This document shows positions 30,429 to 38,959 of a stretch of DNA of 64,000 bases, piece after piece. Each line of letters starts with the position of its first letter. Within the stretch, counting starts at the first letter, position 1. The notes below the pieces were generated by a model. The model was not told where the DNA came from, made no database searches, and worked only from the letters and a program-made list of their open reading frames with translations. This stretch comes from Nocardioides donggukensis. Lineage in GTDB: Bacteria > Actinomycetota > Actinomycetes > Propionibacteriales > Nocardioidaceae. The stretch covers positions 930,001-994,000 of the forward strand of contig NZ_JACYXZ010000001.1 of NCBI RefSeq assembly GCF_014842875.1, written 5' to 3'. Made by a program: the position numbers and the translations under genes.

Positions 30429-32551
30429 TGCCGCAGCGGACCTCCCCGGCGGGGCAGCGGAGCCGGTTGCGCCTGGTCGTGGTGCAGGCGCTGGTGTTCT
30501 CCCTGTTCGTGACCCTCTTCGCGCGGCTGTGGTACCTCCAGGTGGTCGGCGGCGAGGACTACCAGGCCCAGGCCGTCTCCCAGTCCGTCCGCGAGATCGT
30601 GGTCCAGCCAGACCGCGGCCTGATCGTGGACGCGCAGGGCCGCTCGCTGGTCGCCAACCGCAGCTCCTGGGTGGTCTCGGTCGATCGCACGCTGCTCGGC
30701 CGGCTCCCCGAGCGCGACCAGGACACCGTGGTCCGCCGCGTCGCCCGGGTCGTCGACGCCACCCCCAAGGCGATCCGTGGGCGGCTGCGCAACTGCGGCG
30801 ACACCGACAGCCGGACCGGCACCTGCTGGAACGGGTCGCCGTACCAGCCCGTGCCGGTCGCGAGCGACGTCCCGCAGAAGGTCGCGCTGCGGATCCTCGA
30901 GCAGGGTGAGGACTACCCGGCGGTGCTCGCGCAGCAGCAGTCCGTGCGCGCCTACCCCGAGCCGTACGGCGTCAACGCCGCGCACCTGCTCGGCTACCTC
31001 AGCCCGATCACCGAGGACGAGCTGGACGCCGCCGAGCTCGACGACGACAGCTCGGTCAACGGCGCCTCCCAGGTCGGTCGGGCCGGTGTGGAGAAGTCCT
31101 ACGACCGGTGGCTGCGCGGGATGCCCGGATACCAGCGGGTCGAGGTGGACTCGATGGGCCGGGTGCTCGGGCAGGACGGGCTCGACGCCGGCCGCCCGGG
31201 CGACACCCTCGTGACCTCGCTCGACGCCCGGGTCCAGTCGGTCGTGGAGAAGCAGCTCGCGGAGACCATCAGCACCGCGCGGCAGACCTTCGACGAGGTG
31301 AGCGGCAAGAAGTACGTCGCCGACTCCGGCGCCGCCGTCGTCCTCGAGGCCCGCACCGGCCGGGTGGTCGCGATGGCCAGCCAGCCGACGTACGACCCGG
31401 GGGTGTGGGTCGGCGGGATCAGCCAGCCGGAGCTCAGCCGGCTGTACTCCGAGGCGGCCGGCACCCCGCTGCTCTCGCGGGCCACCCAGGGCCAGTTCGC
31501 CCCCGGGTCGACCTGGAAGCCGGTGATGACGGCCGCGGCGCTCACCAACGGCTACTCCCCGGACACCCGGCTGAACTGCTCGTCGGCGTTCCAGGTGGGG
31601 AACCGGGCCTTCAAGAACTACGAGTCCGGCGCCTACGGCTTCATCGGCTTCGACAAGGCGCTCGAGGTCTCCTGCAACACCTTCTTCTACCGGATCGGCT
31701 ACGACTTCTGGCGCCGCTTCGGCTCCGACGTCGGCAACGTCAACGCCAAGGACCCGCTGGTGCAGGAGGCGAAGGAGTTCGGCTTCGGTGCCGAGACCGG
31801 CATCGACGTGCCGGGGGAGGCCCCGGGCCGGATCGCCGACCGCACGTGGAAGCGGGCCTACTTCGAGTCGCAGAAGGACTACTACTGCGACCTCGCCGAG
31901 GACCCGCCGGCCGACGCCAGCGACTTCCTGCGCCGGTTCTCGCGCGAGTTCTGCATCGAGGGCTACGCCTACCGGGCCGGCGACGCGGTGAACTTCGCGA
32001 TCGGCCAGGGGGACACCATCGTCACCCCGCTCCAGCTGGCTCGCGCGTACGGCGCGATCTCCAACGGGGGCACCCTGTGGGAGCCCCGCATCGGCAAGGC
32101 GATCGTGAGCCCCGAGGGGGAGGTCGTGCGCCGGATCCCGCCGAGGAAGCAGGGCACCGTCGACGTCCCCCCGAGCGTGCTCGGCTACATCGACCGGGCG
32201 CTGCAGGGCGTCACCCGCCAGGGCACCATGTCGTGGCGCATGGGCGGCTTCCCGCTCGACGAGGTCGTGGTCCGGTCCAAGACCGGCTCCGCCGAGGTCT
32301 ACGGCAAGCAGTCCACGTCGTGGGTGGCGTCGTACTCCGACGACTACGTGGTCGTGATGATGGTCTCCCAGGGCGGCACCGGCTCGGGCACGTCGGGGCC
32401 GGCGGTCCGCGCGATCTGGGAGTCGCTGTACGGCGTCCGCGGCGAGGAGGTCGTGCCGGAGCAGGCGGCGATCCCCGGTGTCGTCGCCGGCAGGCCGCTC
32501 CCGGTGTTCGCCACCGACGGTGCGGTGCTGCCCCCGAGGCGGAGGCGATGA
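30428..32551 (+). CDS. mrdA: Penicillin-binding protein 2 (elongasome transpeptidase)
   Basis: Class B PBP of 707 residues that cross-links lateral-wall peptidoglycan with RodA. One membrane helix lies near residue 20, then a dimerisation/pedestal domain (PDRGLIVDAQGRSLVANRS). The transpeptidase motifs are STWK near residue 361 (SxxK), SCN near residue 415 and KTGSAE near residue 618. A cysteine-containing insert (NCGDTDSRTGTCWNG) is frequent in actinobacterial PBP2. It overlaps mreD by one base and rodA by 4 bp. Confidence 0.95.
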   Translation: MPQRTSPAGQRSRLRLVVVQALVFSLFVTLFARLWYLQVVGGEDYQAQAVSQSVREIVVQPDRGLIVDAQGRSLVANRSSWVVSVDRTLLGRLPERDQDTVVRRVARVVDATPKAIRGRLRNCGDTDSRTGTCWNGSPYQPVPVASDVPQKVALRILEQGEDYPAVLAQQQSVRAYPEPYGVNAAHLLGYLSPITEDELDAAELDDDSSVNGASQVGRAGVEKSYDRWLRGMPGYQRVEVDSMGRVLGQDGLDAGRPGDTLVTSLDARVQSVVEKQLAETISTARQTFDEVSGKKYVADSGAAVVLEARTGRVVAMASQPTYDPGVWVGGISQPELSRLYSEAAGTPLLSRATQGQFAPGSTWKPVMTAAALTNGYSPDTRLNCSSAFQVGNRAFKNYESGAYGFIGFDKALEVSCNTFFYRIGYDFWRRFGSDVGNVNAKDPLVQEAKEFGFGAETGIDVPGEAPGRIADRTWKRAYFESQKDYYCDLAEDPPADASDFLRRFSREFCIEGYAYRAGDAVNFAIGQGDTIVTPLQLARAYGAISNGGTLWEPRIGKAIVSPEGEVVRRIPPRKQGTVDVPPSVLGYIDRALQGVTRQGTMSWRMGGFPLDEVVVRSKTGSAEVYGKQSTSWVASYSDDYVVVMMVSQGGTGSGTSGPAVRAIWESLYGVRGEEVVPEQAAIPGVVAGRPLPVFATDGAVLPPRRRR

Positions 32552-33705
32552 ACCGGCGGGCGGGCCTGGACTGGGTCCTGCTGGGCTCGGTCCTGGCCCT
32601 CGTGGCGATGGGCACCATGCTCGTGTGGTCGGCCACCGCGCCGCGGGACGCGCTCACCGGCGGCAACCCCACGGCGTACCTCAGCAAGCACCTGGTGAAC
32701 GTCGCGATCGGTGCCGTGCTCATGGTGATGGTGCTGGCGACCGACCACCGCTGGGTGCGGATCATCGCCCCGCTCGTCTACCTCGCCTCGGTGGTCGGTC
32801 TGGCCCTGGTGCTGGTCATGGGCAGCACGATCAACGGATCCCGCTCGTGGCTGATGGTCGGCGGCATGTCGATCCAGCCTTCGGAGTTCGCCAAGCTCGC
32901 GGTGGTGATCGGCATGGCGCTGCTGGTCGCCGAGCGCGCCGAGGGACGCTGGCGCAGCACCGTGGGGCTGGTCGACGTCCTGGGCATGCTGACGATCGCC
33001 GGTCTGCCCGCCGTCCTGATCCTGCTCCAACCCGACCTCGGCACGATGCTCGTGCTCTCGGCGACGGTGTTCGGCGTGCTGGCCGTGGCCGGCACCCCGC
33101 GCCGGTGGCTGGGCACGCTCGTCGCGCTCGGCCTGACCGGTGCCGCGGTGGCGGTCTCCGCCGGGGTGCTGAAGGACTACCAGGTCGACCGGTTCCTCGC
33201 GTTCACCGACCCGACGCTCGACCCCCGCGGTGCCGGCTACAACGTGGAGCAGGCGCGGATCGCGATCGGCAACGGCGGGATCTTCGGCCAGGGCCTCTTC
33301 GAGGGCTCGCAGACCAGGTCCGGCTTCGTCCCCGAGCAGCACACCGACTTCGTGTTCACCGTCGCCGGCGAGGAGCTCGGCCTCGTGGGCGCCGGCCTGA
33401 TGATCGGCCTGCTGTGCGTCCTGATCTGGCGGGCGCTGGCCATCGCCAGCCACGCGGGTGACATGTTCGGCCGGGTGGCGGCCGCCGGCATCGCCTGCTG
33501 GTTCGGCTTCCAGGCGTTCCAGAACATCGGGATGTGCCTCGGGATCATGCCGGTCACGGGTGTGCCGCTGCCGTTCGTCTCCTACGGCGGCTCGTCGATG
33601 TTCGCCGGCCTGCTCGCGATCGGCCTGCTGCAGAACATCCACCTACGCTCCGCCTCCGCCCTGCCCACCCGCCTCGTCGCGCCTCGGGTGCTCGTCGGCC
33701 GCTGA
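32548..33705 (+). CDS. rodA: RodA, SEDS-family peptidoglycan polymerase
   Basis: Polytopic SEDS glycosyltransferase of 385 residues, partner of PBP2. Around ten hydrophobic segments are seen. Signature blocks are INGSRSWLMVGGMSIQPSE, QPDLGTMLVLSATVFGVL, FVPEQHTDFVFTVAGEELG and the closing GVPLPFVSYGGSSM. The catalytic-site aspartate is expected in the QPEQHTDF-like region, here VPEQHTDF. It ends the mre operon; the REP-like cluster begins about 10 bp after the stop. Confidence 0.95.
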   Translation: MNRRAGLDWVLLGSVLALVAMGTMLVWSATAPRDALTGGNPTAYLSKHLVNVAIGAVLMVMVLATDHRWVRIIAPLVYLASVVGLALVLVMGSTINGSRSWLMVGGMSIQPSEFAKLAVVIGMALLVAERAEGRWRSTVGLVDVLGMLTIAGLPAVLILLQPDLGTMLVLSATVFGVLAVAGTPRRWLGTLVALGLTGAAVAVSAGVLKDYQVDRFLAFTDPTLDPRGAGYNVEQARIAIGNGGIFGQGLFEGSQTRSGFVPEQHTDFVFTVAGEELGLVGAGLMIGLLCVLIWRALAIASHAGDMFGRVAAAGIACWFGFQAFQNIGMCLGIMPVTGVPLPFVSYGGSSMFAGLLAIGLLQNIHLRSASALPTRLVAPRVLVGR

Positions 33706-33716
33706 CCCCTGGCCCG

Positions 33717-34195
33717 CCGGTTGAGCCGCGAGCCCGGTGGTTGAGGAGGTCGCGCAGCGACCGTCTCGAAACCCCTTGCCGGTGGTTGAGGAGGTCGCGC
33801 AGCGACCGTCTCGAAACCACGCCCCGCCCGCCTTCGCTGGTTGAGCCGGCCGGTCGTCCCCGGTGGTTGAGGAGGTCGCGCAGCGACCGTCTCGAAACCA
33901 AGGCCCTCGCCGGTTGAGGAGGTTGCCCAGCGACCGTCTCGAAACCACGCCCCGGCCGCCCCGCCGGTTGAGCCGCGAGCCCTGCGAGCGTGTCGAAACC
34001 AAGGTCCCGGTGGTTGAGCCGCGAGCCCTAGCGAGCGTGTCGAAACCCACCCCCGTCGGTTGAGCCGCGAGCCCTGGCGAGCGTGTCGAAACCCGCCCCG
34101 GTGGTTGAGGAGGTCGCGCAGCGACCGTCTCGAAAACCCACCCTCGGTGCCCCCGCCGGTTGAGCAGCGAGCCCTGGCGAGCGTGTCGAAACCCC
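33717..34195. repeat. REP-like repeat cluster A (between rodA and DUF222-HNH)
   Basis: About nine palindromic units of 35-39 bp plus two partial ones, all in the same orientation. Three type-1 units (33736-33773, 33781-33818, 33862-33899) are identical over 38 bp; 34100-34138 differs by one inserted A; 33912-33946 is a variant. Type-2 units (33965-34000, 34009-34047, 34058-34093, 34157-34194) have a different centre. Outer arms GGTTGAG and CTCGAAACC can pair around a GA bulge, and the type-1 centre GGTCGC-GCA-GCGACC is a 6-bp stem. No gene is seen in this stretch. Confidence 0.9.
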
Positions 34196-34205
34196 TTGTG
34201 CACAA
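34196..34205. promoter_or_regulatory. Palindrome TTGTGCACAA upstream of HNH gene
   Basis: Perfect 10-bp palindrome directly after the last repeat of cluster A and 38 bp upstream of the gene's -10 element. Possible operator; no regulator is known. Confidence 0.3.
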
Positions 34206-34243
34206 CCGGTTCTCGACCCGGGGTGACTGTCAGTGGGTCCGGC

Positions 34244-34249
34244 TAGCGT
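34244..34249 (+). promoter_or_regulatory. -10 element for DUF222-HNH gene
   Basis: TAGCGT ends 7 nt before the ATG at 34257, which favours that start over an in-frame GTG at 34233. Confidence 0.45.
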
Positions 34250-34256
34250 GGTTGCC

Positions 34257-35735
34257 ATGAGGACGAAGCCCACCAAGACGATGAGCACCGCGGATGCGGT
34301 GCTGGGTCGGGCGATGGGTCTTCGTCGGACCGCGGACCGGGCCGAGGCCGACCTGCTGGTGGAGGCGTGTGCATGGGCGGACCTGCACCCCCCGGAGGGC
34401 ATTCACCCTGCGGCGACGGTGTCCACGGCGTTGTTCGGTGACACCGGCCTCCCCCTGGCCGGCCAGGGTGCCCCGCAGGTGGCGGAGTTCTGTGTGGCCG
34501 AGTTCGCCGCCGGTGTGGGGTTGGGCACCGAGTCCGGGAAGGCGCTGATCGGCGAAGCCCTCGAGCTGCGGCACCGGCTGCCGAACCTGTGGACCCGGGT
34601 GATGGCCGGGGACCTGGCCGCGTGGAAGGCGCGTCGGGTCGCGGCCGCCACCATCGTCCTGTCCCCGGCAGCGGTGGAGTTCGTGGACGTGGCGGTCACG
34701 CCGGTGGCGCACAAGGTCACCCCCGGCCAGATCGACCGGCTGGTCGCCGAGGCGATCGGCCGGTGCGACCCCCAGCTGGCCCAGGAGCGGGCCGACCGGG
34801 CGGTCGCGGGCCGGCACGTGACGATCACCCACGGCCAGGTCTCCTTCGACGGCACCAGCCAGGTGCACGGGATCCTCGACCTGGCCGACGCGTTGGACCT
34901 CGACACCGCCGTGGCCAACGGTGCCGCACAGCTGAAGGCCCTCGGCTCCACCGAGGACCTCGACGCCCGCCGCGCGTCGGCGCTCGGCGGCCTGGCCCGC
35001 CGGCAGCTCGCCCTGGACCTCAACCCCGACACCCCCGACACCGGCGACCGTGAGGCCGACCGCGGCATCGACGAGACGGACGAGACGGGCGGCGAGCAGG
35101 CCGCCGACGCCGCCGCGGGCGCGCACGAGCCCGCCGGCCGAGCCGGAAGCGGGCGGGTGAAGCCGCGGCAGGCGGTGCTCTACCTGCACCTGGCCGCGGA
35201 GGCCATCACCGACACCGGTCACCGAACCGAGACGGCTGGGCAGTCAGGTCAGGCCGGGCGGTCGGGGGTGGTGGGGCGCTGTGAGCTGTCCCGGTCCCCG
35301 GTGACCGCCGACCAGATCCGCACCTGGCTGGCCCACCCCGACGCCCAGGTGGTGATCAAGCCGGTGCTCGACCACCAGGGGCTGGTCCCGGTCGACGCCT
35401 ACGAGGTGCCGGACCGGATGGGCGAGGCCATCCGCCTCCGCGATGGGACGTGTGTGTTCCCGTGGTGCACCCGCCCGGCCCGGTCCTGTGATGCCGACCA
35501 CGTGGTTCCTTACGACCCCGACGGCCCACCGGGCCAGACCGCGACCGACAAGCTCGGCGCGCTGTGTCGGCGGCATCACCGGCTCAAGACCCACGGCGCC
35601 TGGGCATGTGACACCCCGGTGCCGGGGGTGTTCGAGTGGACCTCCCCGCACGGGCTGCGGTTCCGACGCGACCGCACCGGCACCCTCGACATCACCGACC
35701 CGACCCGCCCGGCCGGGTCCCCGCCCGAGCATTGA
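34257..35735 (+). CDS. DUF222 / HNH endonuclease-domain protein (13E12 family)
   Basis: A 492-residue protein. Residues 1-220 form the DUF222 domain (ADLLVEACAWADLH, GDLAAWKARRVAAATI), a linker rich in Asp, Glu and Ala follows, and the C-terminal HNH nuclease motif carries CVFPWC, then CDADHVVPYD and finally ALCRRHHRLKTHGAW. The metal and catalytic residues look intact. Such genes are multicopy in Nocardioides and mycobacteria (13E12 repeats), and their biological role is unsettled. It is a lone gene set between REP-like clusters A and B, which suggests mobility or co-evolution with the repeats. No transposase or integrase is adjacent. Confidence 0.88.
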   Translation: MRTKPTKTMSTADAVLGRAMGLRRTADRAEADLLVEACAWADLHPPEGIHPAATVSTALFGDTGLPLAGQGAPQVAEFCVAEFAAGVGLGTESGKALIGEALELRHRLPNLWTRVMAGDLAAWKARRVAAATIVLSPAAVEFVDVAVTPVAHKVTPGQIDRLVAEAIGRCDPQLAQERADRAVAGRHVTITHGQVSFDGTSQVHGILDLADALDLDTAVANGAAQLKALGSTEDLDARRASALGGLARRQLALDLNPDTPDTGDREADRGIDETDETGGEQAADAAAGAHEPAGRAGSGRVKPRQAVLYLHLAAEAITDTGHRTETAGQSGQAGRSGVVGRCELSRSPVTADQIRTWLAHPDAQVVIKPVLDHQGLVPVDAYEVPDRMGEAIRLRDGTCVFPWCTRPARSCDADHVVPYDPDGPPGQTATDKLGALCRRHHRLKTHGAWACDTPVPGVFEWTSPHGLRFRRDRTGTLDITDPTRPAGSPPEH

Positions 35736-35809
35736 GGACCACGCCCCACACCCCACCCCCGGCAGCATCGGGTGGGGGCACAGGCATGTTCACCGCTGGT
35801 TTCGGGAGT

Positions 35810-36286
35810 GGTTTCGAGACACTCGCTGGCGCTCGCTCCGGTTCCTGAGGAGGCGCGCCAGCGCCGTCTCGAAGGGCAACCACCAGGGACGGCTGGCGCT
35901 CGCTCCGGTTCCCGAGGGGGCGCGCCAGCGCCGTCTCGAAGGGCAACCGACGGGCGTCGTCGGTTGAGCAGGTCGCTCTGCGACCGTGTCGAAACCCGGT
36001 GGCCGAGCAGGACTACGTGCAGCTCCCCGTTTCCGAGTAGCGGAACGGCGCTGGAGGGCGGCGGCTGCACGTCGTTCTGCACGTCCACCGGATGGGGAGC
36101 GGCACCCGTGGTTTCGAGACGCTCGCTGGCGCTCGCTCCTCAACCACCGGGGAGCGGCCGCCGTGGTTTCGAGACGCTCGCTGGCGCTCGCTCCTCAACC
36201 ACGGGGAGCGGCACCGTGGTTTCGAGACGCTCGCTGGCGCTCGCTCCTCAACCACCGAGGACGGCTCGCGCTCGCTGCGCAACCAC
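35810..36286. repeat. REP-like repeat cluster B (after DUF222-HNH)
   Basis: Units occur in both orientations. 35810-35884 is a 75-bp composite of an inverted unit joined to a unit with centre GGCGC-GCCA-GCGCC. 35891-35948 is a shortened version. 35962-35996 has centre GGTCGC-TCT-GCGACC. Three inverted units (36110-36148, 36165-36201, 36218-36256) begin GGTTTCGAGACGCTCGC and end CTCCTCAACC; 36262-36286 is degenerate. A separate hairpin repeat lies inside at 36007-36080. No gene is supported between 35736 and 36340. Confidence 0.88.
36007..36080. repeat. Long-hairpin repeat, copy 1
   Basis: Arms GCAGGACTACGTGCAGC (36007-36023) and GCTGCACGTCGTTCTGC (36064-36080) pair over 17 positions with one U-C mismatch and one wobble, around a 40-nt loop. 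The loop contains its own small stem TTCCG/CGGAA. A second copy with the same geometry lies at 62977-63050. Confidence 0.75.
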
Positions 36287-36328
36287 TGGGCCGGCTACTC
36301 GATTTGAGTGACCCCACGGGGCGCGGCG

Positions 36329-36334
36329 TACCCT
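36329..36334 (+). promoter_or_regulatory. -10 element for radical SAM gene
   Basis: TACCCT ends 6 nt before the GTG at 36341, supporting that start over the in-frame GTG at 36308. Confidence 0.45.
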
Positions 36335-36340
36335 TGGCCG

Positions 36341-38305
36341 GTGACTTCCCCCGCCTCCGTGTTCCCGCGCCTGGAGCCCCGTCTGCCCTCGGTGCAGAAG
36401 CCGATCCAGTACGTCGGCGGCGAGCTCAACTCCACCGTCAAGGACTGGGACTGCGCTCCCGAGGGGCCGACGGTCCGCTGGGCGCTGATGTACCCCGACG
36501 CCTACGAGGTCGGACTGCCCAACCAGGGCGTCGCGATCCTGTACGAGGTCCTCAACGAGCGGGACTGGATCGTGGCCGAGCGGACCTACTCGGTCTGGCC
36601 GGACATGGAGCAGGTGATGCGCGAGGGCGACGAGCAGGGCCCGATCCCGCAGTTCACCGTGGACGGGCACCGCCCGGTGCGGGCGTTCGACGTGCTGGGT
36701 CTCTCCTTCTCCACCGAGCTCGGCTACACGAACATGCTCAACGCCGTCGACCTGGCCGGCATCGCGCTGCACGCGAAGGACCGTGTCGACGAGGACCCGA
36801 TCGTCCTGGCCGGCGGGCACGCGGCCTTCAACCCCGAGCCGATCGCCGACTTCATCGATGCCGCCGTCCTCGGCGACGGCGAGGAGATCGTGCTCGCGAT
36901 CTCCGAGCTGATCCGGGAGTGGAAGGCCGAGGGTCGGCCCGGTGGCAGGGACGAGGTGCTGCGACGCCTGGCGGCCAGCGGCGGCGTCTACGTGCCGAAG
37001 TTCTACGACGTGGAGTACGCCGACTCCGACGGCGGGTCGGTCATCGCCTCCATCACCCCGAACCGACCGGGGGTGCCGGCCCGGGTCGCCAAGCACACGC
37101 TGATGGACCTGGACGCCTGGCCCTACCCGGCCAAGCCGCTGGTCCCGCTCGCCGAGACCGTCCACGAGCGGTTCTCCGTCGAGATCTTCCGGGGCTGCAC
37201 GCGGGGCTGCCGGTTCTGCCAGGCGGGGATGATCACCCGCCCGGTGCGCGAGCGCTCGATCGAGACGATCGGCGCCATGGTCGAGAACGGTATCCGCAAG
37301 TCCGGCTTCGAGGAGGTCGGCCTGCTCTCGCTGAGCAGCGCCGACCACACGGAGATCGGCGACGTCGCGAAGGGGCTGGCCGACCGCTACGAGGGCTCCA
37401 ACGTCTCGCTGAGCCTGCCCTCCACCCGGGTGGACGCCTTCAACATCACCCTGGCCAACGAGTTCTCCCGCAACGGGCGTCGCTCGGGGCTGACGTTCGC
37501 CCCCGAGGGCGGCTCCGAGCGGCTGCGCAAGGTCATCAACAAGATGGTCACCGAGGAGGACCTGATCCGCACGGTCGCGGCGGCGTACTCCCACGGCTGG
37601 CGGCAGGTGAAGCTCTACTTCATGTGCGGCCTGCCCACGGAGACCGACGAGGACGTCCTCGAGATCGCCGACCTGGCCAAGAAGGTCATCGCCAAGGGGC
37701 GCGAGGTGTCCGGCCGCAACGACATCCGCTGCACGGTCTCCATCGGTGGCTTCGTGCCCAAGCCGCACACGCCGTTCCAGTGGGCCTCCCAGCTGGACCA
37801 GGAGACCACCGACGAGCGGCTCCGCAAGCTCCGCGAGGCGGTCCGCAGCGACAAGAAGTTCGGTCGTGCCATCGGCTTCCGCTACCACGACGGCAAGCCC
37901 GGCATCATCGAGGGCCTGCTCTCCCGGGGCGACCGGCGGGTCGGCCGGATCATCGAGGAGGTGTGGCGCGACGGTGGCCGGTTCGACGGCTGGAGCGAGC
38001 ACTTCTCCTACGACCGCTGGGCGGAGGCCGCCGAGCGCGCCCTGGCCGGCACCGGCGTCGACCTGGACTGGTTCACCGTCCGCGAGCGCGGGTACGACGA
38101 GACCCTGCCGTGGGACCACCTCGACTCCGGTCTCGACAAGGACTGGCTGTGGGCGGACTGGGAGGATGCCCTCGACCCCGACTCCGTGGACGTCGAGGAC
38201 TGCCGCTGGACCCCCTGCTACGACTGCGGTGTCTGCCCCGAGATGGACACCGAGATCCAGATCGGCCCGACGGGCGCCAAGCTGCTGCCGCTGTCGGTCG
38301 TCTGA
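36341..38305 (+). CDS. TIGR03960-family B12-binding-fold radical SAM protein
   Basis: A 654-residue protein. The N-terminal 200 residues resemble the B12-binding fold (MYPDAYEVGLPNQGVAILYEVLN and VLAGGHAAFNPEPIADFID). The radical SAM domain carries the cluster motif in GCTRGCRFCQAGMI (CxxxCxxC) near residue 286, with downstream APEGGSERLRKVINKMV typical of this group. A cysteine-rich C-terminus (CRWTPCYDCGVC) could hold a second metal site. The family usually sits beside the DUF2344 gene, as a split pair; here three genes separate them. The substrate is unknown, and an RNA modification role is only suggested by the neighbouring RNase E/G. Confidence 0.9.
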   Translation: MTSPASVFPRLEPRLPSVQKPIQYVGGELNSTVKDWDCAPEGPTVRWALMYPDAYEVGLPNQGVAILYEVLNERDWIVAERTYSVWPDMEQVMREGDEQGPIPQFTVDGHRPVRAFDVLGLSFSTELGYTNMLNAVDLAGIALHAKDRVDEDPIVLAGGHAAFNPEPIADFIDAAVLGDGEEIVLAISELIREWKAEGRPGGRDEVLRRLAASGGVYVPKFYDVEYADSDGGSVIASITPNRPGVPARVAKHTLMDLDAWPYPAKPLVPLAETVHERFSVEIFRGCTRGCRFCQAGMITRPVRERSIETIGAMVENGIRKSGFEEVGLLSLSSADHTEIGDVAKGLADRYEGSNVSLSLPSTRVDAFNITLANEFSRNGRRSGLTFAPEGGSERLRKVINKMVTEEDLIRTVAAAYSHGWRQVKLYFMCGLPTETDEDVLEIADLAKKVIAKGREVSGRNDIRCTVSIGGFVPKPHTPFQWASQLDQETTDERLRKLREAVRSDKKFGRAIGFRYHDGKPGIIEGLLSRGDRRVGRIIEEVWRDGGRFDGWSEHFSYDRWAEAAERALAGTGVDLDWFTVRERGYDETLPWDHLDSGLDKDWLWADWEDALDPDSVDVEDCRWTPCYDCGVCPEMDTEIQIGPTGAKLLPLSVV

Positions 38306-38316
38306 GCCGAGCAGAG

Positions 38317-38952
38317 TCAGGCGAGGCCGCGCGGGCGGTCGACGTAGCGTCGATCGAGACGCTCGCCGTCCTCCTGCCGGAGGGTGCAGGCGATCAGGTC
38401 GCCGGCGCCGGGGCTGGGGACGGACAGGATCGGGTACGGCGCGAGGCCGGCCCTGCCGAGCGGCGGCAGCTCCACGCCGGTCGCGATGAGCTCGTCGTAG
38501 CAGATCTCCCCGGCCGTGTCCGGGGTGAACCCCTTGGCCTCGCCGCGGGTGATCTCGTGGATCGCGTAGACCTCGCCGTCGTGCTCCTCGTCGCAGTCGG
38601 CCTCGGTGATCAGCCCGATGGACTCGGACCCGTCCGCGATGTCGTCGCTGCTGACGCAGGTGCCGGCCTCCAGGTCCTCCGGGCTCACGATGCGGGTGGA
38701 CAGGTAGACCACGAGCGCCACCGCGACCGTGATCGCGACCGCCCACACCGCACCCATGACCAGCGCGGTCACCGCCGCCCAGCGTCCCCGGGTGCCGTCC
38801 CGCCTGATCTGCCGCAGCCCGATGACGGCGCAGACCCAGCCCGGGAGCACCAGCCCCATCGGCGTGAGGTTCAGGACGAAGCCGACGATCGCCAACCCGT
38901 TCGTCCTGCGGGGGGCGGTCACGGCGCTCGGCCAGGCCGGGTCCTGGCTCAC
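38317..38952 (-). CDS. DUF4190 / septum-formation-domain membrane protein
   Basis: A 211-residue protein. An N-terminal pair of membrane helices is of DUF4190 type (NGLAIVGFVLNLTPMGLVLP, then VMGAVWAVAITVAVALVVYL). An extracytoplasmic domain follows with four spaced cysteines (AGTCV, ADCDEEHDGEV, GEICYDEL, IACTL), matching the septum-formation (PF13845-like) pattern. GTG start; it lies 7 nt downstream of its paralogue and is probably co-transcribed with it. No septation role has been shown for most members. Confidence 0.78.
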   Translation of the reverse strand: MSQDPAWPSAVTAPRRTNGLAIVGFVLNLTPMGLVLPGWVCAVIGLRQIRRDGTRGRWAAVTALVMGAVWAVAITVAVALVVYLSTRIVSPEDLEAGTCVSSDDIADGSESIGLITEADCDEEHDGEVYAIHEITRGEAKGFTPDTAGEICYDELIATGVELPPLGRAGLAPYPILSVPSPGAGDLIACTLRQEDGERLDRRYVDRPRGLA

Positions 38953-38959
38953 GGTGGGC

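Noticed and set aside
34257..35735. Homing endonuclease, restriction enzyme or toxin
   Set aside because: No intron, intein, methylase or immunity gene nearby; DUF222 plus HNH fits the 13E12 family instead.
33717..36286. CRISPR array
   Set aside because: Repeats vary in centre and orientation, intervals are irregular (about 8-45 bp) and no cas genes are present; the units are self-palindromic REP-like elements.
36248..38746. 832-codon minus-strand open frame
   Set aside because: It is the antisense of the radical SAM gene and its repeats; typical high-GC shadow frame with biased composition.
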